Positions 22,847-31,037 of a DNA stretch of 64,000 nt are shown in pieces (position 1 is the stretch's first letter; each line of letters starts with the position of its first letter). The stretch comes from a virus. The notes beneath the pieces are model-generated. The model did no database searches, was not told the origin of the DNA, and worked only from the letters and a program-made list of their open reading frames with translations. The translations under genes were made by a program, and so were the position numbers. Where the stretch lies: IMG/VR virus record IMGVR_UViG_3300031566_000017, positions 1-64,000 of that record. One strand, written 5' to 3'.

Positions 22847-23958
22847 GCCGCGTACTCCAGGTTGGCCCTGATCTCCTCCCTCTGACCCTTTACCGTCACC
22901 TGTACCGCCGCCACGTGAAGATCATACTGTTCGCCCTCATAGCTACCTGTCACTAGGTCCCCATGACCCCAATGCACCCCGTAGAGACTGGCGGGGGTTT
23001 CTATGATGGAAAACCCGAATCTCTTCTTCGGGCGGCCTTCCTCCAGGGCCGCTCTGCCAGCGCTACCTAACCGGCTGATGTAGTCTTCACTGCTTTCATC
23101 CAGCAGGGTTTCGCACCTGTTCAACGGGCTTTCGCCGATCCTGGCCGCATCCTGCACCGGGAGGATTATACAGTTGTCGGCTTGGCCGGATCCCTGAACA
23201 TAGACGAATGTGATCTCGTCCCAGGCGTCTTCCTCAGACCAGGGTTCCGCCATGTTGTTGCGCTCCAGCGCGAAGATCTGCGGCCCGTGGATTCCGCCGG
23301 GGTGACGGTGATCCTGCCCCCACTGTTGGACGTTCGTCCTGAACTCCATATCGAATCCGCGATTGAGAGGCACCACTCCGAACCATACCCCAGTAGAAGG
23401 GGTCTCCATGCTTGATAGAGAGACCTCTTGCAGCGTCGTGAGTAGTTGGCGCCGGCAGGCTTGCTTCCATACTACCGTTCCTGCGCCAGCGTTCGCCTGC
23501 ACGCTCAGGTATCCGGGGGTCACTAGGTTCCGGTCCGCAGTCGCGCTGGCCCCAAGGTTCTCCCTCACTAGCGCCTTTTCAAGATCGTCTGCCGCTTGAT
23601 ATTTGAGGGCTTGAGCCGTACCCGCGTTGTAGGCGATGATCCGCCTCCCTAGAATGTGATTGTAGCAGGGCCCCTTCAGAACCAGGGTGTGTTTGCCCTC
23701 CATGTATTGCCTGCGCTTGAACCGAATCAGTCCCGCAAAATCGATGGCCCTCTTGCCGCCCTCCGGCTGGCGCCAAACTACTACCCTCCCGTCCTTCTGC
23801 GCCATAGAGATGTCAAAGGCGTCCTCACTTATGGCGAATGTAAAGGCTCCGAGATCATTGGTGCTCTTGGCGTATTCCAGCGTCTCAAAGTCATCTGCCA
23901 AAAGTAGAGGCACTCCGGTCGCAGGATGCAGTATCCAGACCTCATACTCTGCCATCAA
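22843..23958 (-). CDS. tail hub/baseplate protein (ReqiPepy6 Gp37-like)
   Basis: 371 residues. The N-terminus (VWILHPATGVPLLLADDFE, SLEYAKSTNDLGAFTF-like) and the overall pattern (RVVVWRQPEGG, FAGLIRFKRR, LVLKGPCYNHIL) match the siphovirus Gp37-like hub family. Placed after the distal tail protein, as expected. It should form the tail tip on which fibres sit. Confidence 0.72.
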   Translation of the reverse strand: MMAEYEVWILHPATGVPLLLADDFETLEYAKSTNDLGAFTFAISEDAFDISMAQKDGRVVVWRQPEGGKRAIDFAGLIRFKRRQYMEGKHTLVLKGPCYNHILGRRIIAYNAGTAQALKYQAADDLEKALVRENLGASATADRNLVTPGYLSVQANAGAGTVVWKQACRRQLLTTLQEVSLSSMETPSTGVWFGVVPLNRGFDMEFRTNVQQWGQDHRHPGGIHGPQIFALERNNMAEPWSEEDAWDEITFVYVQGSGQADNCIILPVQDAARIGESPLNRCETLLDESSEDYISRLGSAGRAALEEGRPKKRFGFSIIETPASLYGVHWGHGDLVTGSYEGEQYDLHVAAVQVTVKGQREEIRANLEYAA

Positions 23959-26246
23959 CTCACCGCGCTATCTAAGTCCCACCATCGATTCCGCCAGAAC
24001 ATTGTCACGATTGTGAACCAGACCTCAATGTCCGCGTCCGCTCCCACTACCGCGTCAACCGTGATCGTCCCTCCAAGACCCGAGCCGTTGTCCTCTATGA
24101 TCGCCTGGGCCCCAGGGGCAGCGTAGTCGGCCGTATGCCCCACTAGCTCAGTCCTGGCCGCGTCGCTGTAGAGGTTGACGTGATAGTCCGCGCCGTCGAA
24201 AACGATGCTCACATAGAGCCTGCCCCGGTCCGTGTTGCCCTGCGAGATCCCGGTGATACTCTCCCATGCTGAGAGCTGGTTGTTATCGTCGCCACTCTCC
24301 CTGGGGTCCGCGTCTGTGATGAACACGCTCACATGATTTTGCCCATGCACGCCGCCGTACTGCGCCCTCGGGGCGGATTCTAGGCAGAACTCACCCATAT
24401 CGGACATGGGGAGGATGCCGCCCAAACGATTGCCGCGCCGGTTGGACGTGGCGGTCTTCTGGCCTACACTCAGGTCCAGGGTGACGATTTCGCCGTCGAG
24501 GATGAGCACATCACAGGGGATTTCCTGGCCCGTGGTCTCGTTGCGGATGGACCGGACTAGCCCCGCGTTCTTGACCTCGATGATCGGAAGGGCAAAGACG
24601 CTTCCGGCATCGGTGACAGTATTGTCTCCAGCCACCAGGACCGTGCCCGCAGCGTCCCAACCAAAGTACAAGTCCTCACCGTCCACCGTCACCGACCGCA
24701 CAGACGGAGCGCCGGGCAAGTCAAACGCTAGGTGCGCCCAGGCGAACCCATTCCACCAGGCCGCCCGATCGGTCAACGTCAACTCACCAGCCTGCCCAAA
24801 CGATCCCACGACGTACAGCCTCCCGTCGTCACCCATCGCCATTTTCCACGCCTGAGCATCAAGCCCGCCGTCCAGGTTGCTCCATATAACCCCGTTAAAG
24901 GACGCGACATAGTTCACAGTCTGGCCGCCCGCCGTAGTGAACACGCCGCAAGCGTACAGCTTGCCGTCGGGTCCGTAGACCACATCAAGCACAGTGCCAT
25001 TGGTCCCGGCCCCCAGGGGCGACCAAACGGTCCCGTCCCATTCCGCTATGTAGCTGCAGGCAACGCCGCCCGCCGTGCCGAAGAAGCCCCCGACGACGAG
25101 GTGGCCGTTCGGAGCGATCACGCCGCAACGCCCGAACTGGTTCAGTCCATTGCCCACCGTGGCCCAGGCCCCGCCTAGAGGCAACTGGACGATATGATCA
25201 CCCGCTGGCGATCCGAGGCCGCCCCAGTTCGTGAACTCCCCTATCACGTACAGCGCCCCGTCGTGGCCCTCCACGATGTCATAGACGCCAGTAACCGCAC
25301 CCGCTCCAGGACCGCCGCCAACGTTGACCCAGGTGTCCGTAGTCGGGTCGTACTGCGCCAGATAGTCCGCCGCCCCATCCCCAGCGCCGCCCGATCCGTT
25401 GGTGAACAATCCGCCCACGTACAGCGTCCCGTCGGCTGTGATGTAGAGGACGTGGACCGCCCCGTTCAGTCCGCCGCCAATCGCTACCCAGGCTTGCGCC
25501 GACACGTCCCACATGACCACGTTGTTCCCGGTGACGCCCGGCAACCCGTCCCACGCCGCGAACGAGCCGCCCACGTAGACATCGCCGGTGGTGGGGTCCA
25601 CGACGATTGTGCTCACGGTCCCGGCGGCGGTTGGCGGTCCCATCGGATCCCACACCCCGTCTATCTTCGCCAGGATGTACCGGCTAGTGAACTCATCCTC
25701 CCAATCCAAGACTTGCTCCTGAGTCACCGGGTCATACCAGAACGGGTCGTGAGCAATCAGTCGTAGCGCGACGATTGACATAAGACCAGGGCGCCCCACC
25801 CGGCGCTCTACTGAACTGTCATAACGCACGTAGAGATCCCTGGAGACCCCATTGACCGTGATGCGATAGATCGAGGGGTCGCCACGGTCTGCCCTGTCCC
25901 AACGCAAGGCCCCCTGCATCCGGGCCTTGATCTGCATAAGGGCTTTCTGATTGTTTCCCCACATGGTCGCGGTGAAGATCAGTAGCCGCGGCTTGACCAC
26001 GACACCCTTGTAGAGCGCCCCCGGCATTCCATACACCTCTTGTTGCAGGTGTTCGATTTGGGGCAGACCTTCCCCTCCAAGAGGCCAGTCGAGGTCCGGC
26101 GAACCGGGTACGATCCTCCCCGTGCACACGAACTCCTGGCCATCCGGGGTTATGATCTTATGCTCTATGTCACACCTACCCATCTGCAGCCTCACTCCAA
26201 TCATGGCCAGCAACAGAACCGCCAGCAGAAGGGCTCCCTTCTTCAT
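23955..26246 (-). CDS. distal tail protein with beta-propeller insertion
   Basis: 763 residues. Residues 25-180 and the C-terminal 200 read as a distal-tail (Dit) type protein. Between them is a run of kelch-like or delta-60-type repeats (DVYVGGSFAAW, TLYVGGLFTN, ALYVIGEFTNW, HLVVGGFFG, KLYACGVFTT, RLYVVGSFG) that would form a beta-propeller, likely glycan-binding. Start unclear: ATG 26246 has a strong RBS (AAGGGGG) but adds a signal-like stretch LLLAVLLLAMIGV; ATG 26183 would give a typical Dit start. The long start overlaps the HNH gene by 71 bp. Confidence 0.72.
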   Translation of the reverse strand: MKKGALLLAVLLLAMIGVRLQMGRCDIEHKIITPDGQEFVCTGRIVPGSPDLDWPLGGEGLPQIEHLQQEVYGMPGALYKGVVVKPRLLIFTATMWGNNQKALMQIKARMQGALRWDRADRGDPSIYRITVNGVSRDLYVRYDSSVERRVGRPGLMSIVALRLIAHDPFWYDPVTQEQVLDWEDEFTSRYILAKIDGVWDPMGPPTAAGTVSTIVVDPTTGDVYVGGSFAAWDGLPGVTGNNVVMWDVSAQAWVAIGGGLNGAVHVLYITADGTLYVGGLFTNGSGGAGDGAADYLAQYDPTTDTWVNVGGGPGAGAVTGVYDIVEGHDGALYVIGEFTNWGGLGSPAGDHIVQLPLGGAWATVGNGLNQFGRCGVIAPNGHLVVGGFFGTAGGVACSYIAEWDGTVWSPLGAGTNGTVLDVVYGPDGKLYACGVFTTAGGQTVNYVASFNGVIWSNLDGGLDAQAWKMAMGDDGRLYVVGSFGQAGELTLTDRAAWWNGFAWAHLAFDLPGAPSVRSVTVDGEDLYFGWDAAGTVLVAGDNTVTDAGSVFALPIIEVKNAGLVRSIRNETTGQEIPCDVLILDGEIVTLDLSVGQKTATSNRRGNRLGGILPMSDMGEFCLESAPRAQYGGVHGQNHVSVFITDADPRESGDDNNQLSAWESITGISQGNTDRGRLYVSIVFDGADYHVNLYSDAARTELVGHTADYAAPGAQAIIEDNGSGLGGTITVDAVVGADADIEVWFTIVTMFWRNRWWDLDSAVS

Positions 26247-27582
26247 TTTGGCCCCCTTTTGTATTCAATAGTAAGTTTGACCTAGCTCGCCCCAATTTTA
26301 CCTGCGCTTGGAATAGGTTCGTCCAAAAGGCCCGGTTGCGACTCGTCTTCGAATGGCAGCTATGGCATAGTAGGCTGAGGTTGTCTGGGTCGCTGTTCTG
26401 CTTGTCATAGTCCACATGATGGCAGTGGTGCGCCTTCCCGTTCTCCGGTTCGCTGCACAGTTGGCAGGTAAACCCATCCCGTTCTCGAATGGTCAGTTTT
26501 AGTGCTCCATTGAACTGCGGGGTATATGGCTCAAAGGACTTGCCGCCCTGCCAGCTAGAACCATTGACCCCGGCTTGCCACAGATCATGGCAGGCTTTGC
26601 TACAGAAATGATTTCTCGCCCTCTCCGTCTGGGCTTTACATTTGCGGATCTTCTTTCCGCAGAACGCACAGATGACTTCGATTGGGCCGCCCCTCCAGTT
26701 AGGACCATTCTCGCCAGTCCAGTTTTCCGATCTCCAGTGAGCATAGCATTCTGCGCTGCAGAAGAGATTGCTTGACTTCTTGATCTCATTCTTTTTCCGG
26801 AGGATTTTCTCACCGCAGAAGGCGCAGGCTACTTCCGTTGGGCCACCCTGCCAGCTCGGATGGGCCGCACCCTTCTGATTCTCCGACCTCCACTGAGCAT
26901 GGCATGCTGCGTTGCAGAACTGATTGCTTGACATCTTGATCTGAGACTTGTCCCGGAGAATGGCCTCGCCACAGAAGGCGCACTCCACTTCGGCTGGGCC
27001 CCCGTTCCAGGTAGGACTGTTGGGGCCTTTCCACTTTTCCGATCTCCACTGCACCTGGCACGCCGCGCTACAGAAATGATTGCTGTGTTCTTCGGCCTGC
27101 CATTTAGCCCGCAGGATAGTCTCCCCGCAGAAAGCACAGGCGACTTCAATTGGGCCGCCCTGCCAGCCGGGACTGTCGGGGCCACTCCGAGTTTCCGATT
27201 GCCACCGAGCCTGGCACGCTGCGCTGCAGAAATGATTGCTATACTTATCGGCCCGTGACTTTTTCCGCCGGATCTTCTCGCCACAGAAGGCACAGGTCAC
27301 TTCGGTTGGACCACCGTTCCAGCTGGGATGGTTAGGTCCGATCAGGTTTTCTGATCTCCACTGAGCGTAGCACGCTGTGTTGCAGAAGTGATTGCTTGAC
27401 CTCTTGACCTGATCCTTATTCCGGAGAACGGTCTTCCCGCAGAAGGCGCAGGTCACTTTGACTGGGCCGCCCTTCCAGTTAGGACTGTTGGGACCCCGGC
27501 CACGAAGGGTATGCCCTTTGACAAACCGATTCCCTGGCTTGCTCACCCGCTCACCGCAACCGCACTCACAGAGCCCATTCAT
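26176..27582 (-). CDS. HNH endonuclease with six tandem zinc-finger repeats
   Basis: 468 residues. CECGCGERV and KGHTLRGR at the N-terminus, then six repeats of 52 (last one 51) residues from 30 to 340. Each has CAFCG, HFC and AC.A.WRSE zinc ligands joined by GPN.P.W.GGP linkers. Residues about 350-425 form a complete HNH nuclease (RERDGFTCQLC, HHCHHVDYDK, NLSLLCHSCH). It lies between tape measure and distal tail genes with its own promoter motif C, typical of an inserted homing nuclease. The array is probably the DNA recognition surface. See repeat entry. Confidence 0.85.
   Translation of the reverse strand: MNGLCECGCGERVSKPGNRFVKGHTLRGRGPNSPNWKGGPVKVTCAFCGKTVLRNKDQVKRSSNHFCNTACYAQWRSENLIGPNHPSWNGGPTEVTCAFCGEKIRRKKSRADKYSNHFCSAACQARWQSETRSGPDSPGWQGGPIEVACAFCGETILRAKWQAEEHSNHFCSAACQVQWRSEKWKGPNSPTWNGGPAEVECAFCGEAILRDKSQIKMSSNQFCNAACHAQWRSENQKGAAHPSWQGGPTEVACAFCGEKILRKKNEIKKSSNLFCSAECYAHWRSENWTGENGPNWRGGPIEVICAFCGKKIRKCKAQTERARNHFCSKACHDLWQAGVNGSSWQGGKSFEPYTPQFNGALKLTIRERDGFTCQLCSEPENGKAHHCHHVDYDKQNSDPDNLSLLCHSCHSKTSRNRAFWTNLFQAQVKLGRARSNLLLNTKGGQNEEGSPSAGGSVAGHDWSEAADG
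26563..27495 (-). repeat. six 156-bp tandem repeats encoding zinc fingers
   Basis: Units begin at 27495, 27339, 27183, 27027, 26871 and 26715. Zinc ligands and linker are nearly invariant. Variation concentrates in the 10-13 residues after CAFCG (for example KTVLRNKDQVKRSS against EKIRRKKSRADKYS). Confidence 0.88.
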
Positions 27583-27601
27583 TGCTACCCCTATCTGACT
27601 G

Positions 27602-27631
27602 TTAAAGTAAACTGGACCCTAGTTTCTTCAA
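27602..27631 (-). promoter_or_regulatory. accessory promoter motif, copy C
   Basis: TTGAAGAAA-N9-AGTTTACTTTAA overlapping the tape-measure stop codon. Predicted start near 27597, 15 bp before the HNH ATG, which has AGGGG between. Confidence 0.68.
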
Positions 27632-30240
27632 CTCATAGAGCTCATCATGTGAAAGTCCTGAATGATTGGCTCCACGGGTGACGCTGAGTGAACAGTCAGG
27701 TTTTGATAGTAGTTATTCGTCGTGACGTTGCTAACGCTGTGCATCGTCGCCCCCGCCACGCGCCCCATCTCCAATGCCGGGAGGTGCCCTAGAGATCGGA
27801 TGCCCTCCGCCAGAGCAAGGTCAAGGTTCTGCCCGATCTCTAGGAAGACCCTGCTCGGACTCCCGATACCCAGCTTGTCTAGGGCCGCCCGCACCGCCCG
27901 CCCCATCAGGTCCCGCACCACGTCGGCGATCCAGTCTTGCAGGTACAGCATCCCTTTGCCAAAGGCTAGCATCACGTTGTACCCGAGGGTCCAGAAGTCC
28001 CCTATTTTCTCCCGCATCTTCTGGAGGCCCTTGACCATGATGCTCCCCATGGCCAAGGCCGCCACTGCGTCGTAGGACAGGATGCCCTTGATATACGATG
28101 TCATCCAGTCCACCACAAACCCGGCGATCACGCCTTGCACTTTCGCACGCGTATCCCAGTCGACCCTCCAGATCGCCAATAGTGCCATGTCCCCCAGGGA
28201 ACTCCAATCCTCTGCGTCCCACGCGGCCTTGATGAGAGGGAACTGTATGCCTAGCTTCTGTGCGAACACTTCCGATAAGCGGTCGTAGGCCGCGGCCGAT
28301 TCCACTAGGTACTTGGCGTGGAGAGCGGGCATTTGGGCAAGTGATGATACCAGTTCCATGCGCTCTTTGGCAAGTTGCAATGAAAGCGCCGCTCGCTGTT
28401 GAATGTACCCTTCCTCTTGCCTCTTCTGGATCTGCGCTATCTCTTCATTCAGTGCCGCCAGTCGTTCGCTCGATGCCGCCTTGAGATCGGTTTCCCTGCG
28501 GCCGGCCTCCTCCCTCTGGCGAGCCATGCGCAGGTTGAACTCCTCTTCGTCCTGGCGCAACCTGATCTGGCGGTCCTCTTCTTCCCTTGCCCGGCGGCGG
28601 TTGAACTCCACCTCCATCACTGCGGCCCGTTCCTGGGCCCGCCGCTTTTCCTTGGCCAGCTCAGCCTGAAACTCCCTCTCCTCCGCTGCCAAGGCCTCCC
28701 GCCGGTTCTTGGCTTCGAGTGTCTGTTCATCCTTGAATTGCGCCTCCTTTTCGGCGATGATAGACTGAATGAGATCATATTCCTCTTTGGTCTCGGCCAT
28801 GTTCGCGTCTCTGCGAAGGTTGGCCATATCATCCTCGTGCCGCTGTTGCGCCCGCTGGACTTGCTGATTCCAGGCCTCCGATTCCCTGGCCCGGTCCTTT
28901 TCCCGATCCGCCATCATCTCTGAGATTCGTTCGTCCACATCGGCAAAGACCTCGGCGATGCTCCGGTGAAAGTCTTCTAGGTCTCTGGCTTGGTCCCTGA
29001 GCCAATTGCCCAGGTCTTGCCCCCGGCGTCGATTCCAGTCATCCATGCTCTGGCTTATCGAGCGGTTCACGTCCTCCCATATCCGCCCGATCGCCGCGCC
29101 CAGATCCCTATTGATCTTGACTATCTCACTAGCTTCATCCTGCCATCCCTTGCTCAGGTCGGGTGGCTTCAGTCCGGTGATTTGCCTCTCAAGATCGGCG
29201 ATACTGGAGCGCATCAGGTCCACGTCCGGTCCCCTAAAGGTACCCATGACTAGATACAGGTCCTGCATCACCCCTATCGCCGTGCGCCCAAAGGAGATGA
29301 ACGGAGCCGCCAACGTGTTGACCGTCGCGCCGAGTTCCTTGAGGATGGTGTTCAGCCAGCCGCCCTCTTGCGCAGCAATGGTCAGTGCGGCGGTGAAGTC
29401 AACCAGGAGGAACACGGCGTCACTGAAGGTCGTCTGGAAGGGGATGCCTATCTCGAGCAGAAGTTCAGCGACATACCGGGGTATAGACCGGATTTGTTTG
29501 CCGGCGGTCTCCATAGCGGCCCCGTACAATCCGATCAGGGGTTGCCCCGCCGCAAGTGTAGCGTTAAGGGCTGCGTGTGCCCGTTCGGCATCATCCAGTT
29601 CGTCGGCCTCTTTGCCCAGGAGCTTGGCGTGGTCCTCCATCGCCTTGCCCATGTTGACGATGATGCCACGACGTCGCAGCATCATCGTGTTCTGGGTCAC
29701 AACGGCGTCGATCAAGACCTGCATCGACTCCGAGGAATCCTCATTCGCCTTGATCGCCACGCCCTGAGCGACGGCTACTAGGTCGGTGGCTTTGGCTAGG
29801 TCGAGTTGATACTGTGCGAATTGGGCAACGGTGCCCTGCGCGACATCTGTGCGGATGCCAGCCTCTTTGATCTGCGCTACAAACGCATCTAGTTGCTTCT
29901 CGCTGTAGCCCGCCTGCTCGCCTAGATACTTTACGACAACGCCCATCTCCTCCACGCGGGCAGCGGTCATGATCGCTCTACCACCGATGTCAACGATGGT
30001 AGAGCCGATCTGCTGGAGACCGGAAACCAGCTTAGGGATGAGCTGCGCCGTGACAACACCAATAGCGGCGCCGAGGCCGGTCATCAGGGCCACGCCCAAG
30101 CCCGACATGGCACCCCCGCTGGTCTGGGCAGTATCGGTCGTGCGCCTTTGCATCTCGTCCAGACCGTGAACGTAGCGCTTTATGCCCTGCTGGAATTGTG
30201 CATCTTCAAGAACGGCCTGGAGGCCGATCTTCTCAGCCAC
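27628..30240 (-). CDS. tape measure protein
   Basis: 870 residues, the longest tail gene. Hydrophobic N-terminal segments (VALMTGLGAAIGVVTAQLI), a long charged coiled coil (about 390-620, rich in Glu/Arg/Gln) and C-terminal hydrophobic helices. Position after the chaperone pair is diagnostic. Sets tail length; at roughly 1.5 A per residue the tail would be near 130 nm. Confidence 0.88.
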   Translation of the reverse strand: MAEKIGLQAVLEDAQFQQGIKRYVHGLDEMQRRTTDTAQTSGGAMSGLGVALMTGLGAAIGVVTAQLIPKLVSGLQQIGSTIVDIGGRAIMTAARVEEMGVVVKYLGEQAGYSEKQLDAFVAQIKEAGIRTDVAQGTVAQFAQYQLDLAKATDLVAVAQGVAIKANEDSSESMQVLIDAVVTQNTMMLRRRGIIVNMGKAMEDHAKLLGKEADELDDAERAHAALNATLAAGQPLIGLYGAAMETAGKQIRSIPRYVAELLLEIGIPFQTTFSDAVFLLVDFTAALTIAAQEGGWLNTILKELGATVNTLAAPFISFGRTAIGVMQDLYLVMGTFRGPDVDLMRSSIADLERQITGLKPPDLSKGWQDEASEIVKINRDLGAAIGRIWEDVNRSISQSMDDWNRRRGQDLGNWLRDQARDLEDFHRSIAEVFADVDERISEMMADREKDRARESEAWNQQVQRAQQRHEDDMANLRRDANMAETKEEYDLIQSIIAEKEAQFKDEQTLEAKNRREALAAEEREFQAELAKEKRRAQERAAVMEVEFNRRRAREEEDRQIRLRQDEEEFNLRMARQREEAGRRETDLKAASSERLAALNEEIAQIQKRQEEGYIQQRAALSLQLAKERMELVSSLAQMPALHAKYLVESAAAYDRLSEVFAQKLGIQFPLIKAAWDAEDWSSLGDMALLAIWRVDWDTRAKVQGVIAGFVVDWMTSYIKGILSYDAVAALAMGSIMVKGLQKMREKIGDFWTLGYNVMLAFGKGMLYLQDWIADVVRDLMGRAVRAALDKLGIGSPSRVFLEIGQNLDLALAEGIRSLGHLPALEMGRVAGATMHSVSNVTTNNYYQNLTVHSASPVEPIIQDFHMMSSMS

Positions 30241-30463
30241 GAATCATCTCCCGCTCCCGTTCCTGTATCTCCACAGCGGCCATCTTGAGCTTTACGCGTG
30301 TAAAGGCCAGCATATTGGCGCGCTCCTCCTCGGGCAGTGCCTGCCACTCATCACCCGTCTTCCCCCACTCCTGTCTCGCCATCGTCTCCAGGTAGGTCAT
30401 GCTGAAGCTCCACGCTCCCGCCGCGATCTTCAGGTTCTCCAGCGGCGTCCCCTTCCACTTCAC
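30233..30463 (-). CDS. tail assembly chaperone, frameshifted T part
   Basis: 76 residues if begun at GTG 30463, but more likely made as an extension of the upstream gene by +1 frameshifting near 30468. Contains PLENLKIAAGAWSFSMTYLE, a fold typical of gpT-like chaperones. Overlaps the tape measure start by 8 bp. Confidence 0.65.
   Translation of the reverse strand: MKWKGTPLENLKIAAGAWSFSMTYLETMARQEWGKTGDEWQALPEEERANMLAFTRVKLKMAAVEIQEREREMIRG
30291..30304. promoter_or_regulatory. TTTACGCGTGTAAA site 4
   Basis: Exact consensus, inside the coding region of the tail chaperone. Confidence 0.55.
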
Positions 30464-30962
30464 CTCGAAAGGAACGCTCCACAGCCGCTATCACCTCCTC
30501 AGGCGTACCCGACAGGGCCATCAACCGTAGACTTAGCTGCCGGATGTCATCTTCGGTGGTGAATGCCTCGGTCTCCAGCCAGTGTCTCTTCCGCTCCAGG
30601 GGATCTTTAGGAACCTTAACACCTAGTTCCTTCTGCTCCTTGATCCACCTGTCATCCTCGGGTAGTTCTAGCGCTTCGTAGTCGATGCCGCGCTTGAAGA
30701 GCGCATTGCCGACCCGCAGCGCCCGTTCCTGCTCGGCCTGCATGAACTCCACCAAGTACCGATCCCACGCCTCGCGATCCTCGTCGGTCTCCAGCGTGGT
30801 TTCATCATGCTCGTGGACTTCGATGTCGCCGGCGACGGTCTTGGCTTCGTAGGTCGGCCTCTTGGGGAATTCGACGCTAGTTCGCACCATGGCCATAAGG
30901 GCCGGGGAGATATTCTTCAGGGTGATTTCCACCCCGGTAGATGTGACGAAGATTTCACTCAT
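30351..30962 (-). CDS. tail assembly chaperone, G part
   Basis: 203 residues. The region to about residue 165 reads as a gpG-like chaperone; the last 35 residues overlap the next frame and look unselected (Gly/Asp-rich). RBS AAGGGGGC before ATG 30962. Together with 30233..30463 it forms the usual G/G-T pair preceding the tape measure gene. Confidence 0.72.
   Translation of the reverse strand: MSEIFVTSTGVEITLKNISPALMAMVRTSVEFPKRPTYEAKTVAGDIEVHEHDETTLETDEDREAWDRYLVEFMQAEQERALRVGNALFKRGIDYEALELPEDDRWIKEQKELGVKVPKDPLERKRHWLETEAFTTEDDIRQLSLRLMALSGTPEEVIAAVERSFRGEVEGDAAGEPEDRGGSVELQHDLPGDDGETGVGEDG
30465..30473 (-). promoter_or_regulatory. candidate +1 programmed frameshift site
   Basis: Codons TCC-TTT-CGA: TTT could slip to TTC while the rare CGA waits in the A site, entering the frame that reads PFEVKWKGTPL. 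This joins the two chaperone frames without an intervening stop. Confidence 0.5.
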
Positions 30963-31037
30963 TCTTGCCCCCTTTCATCAGGGCCGGCGGGAGGCTGGGC
31001 AGGGAGCATATCCCGCCTCCTCACCGACCCACTATAC

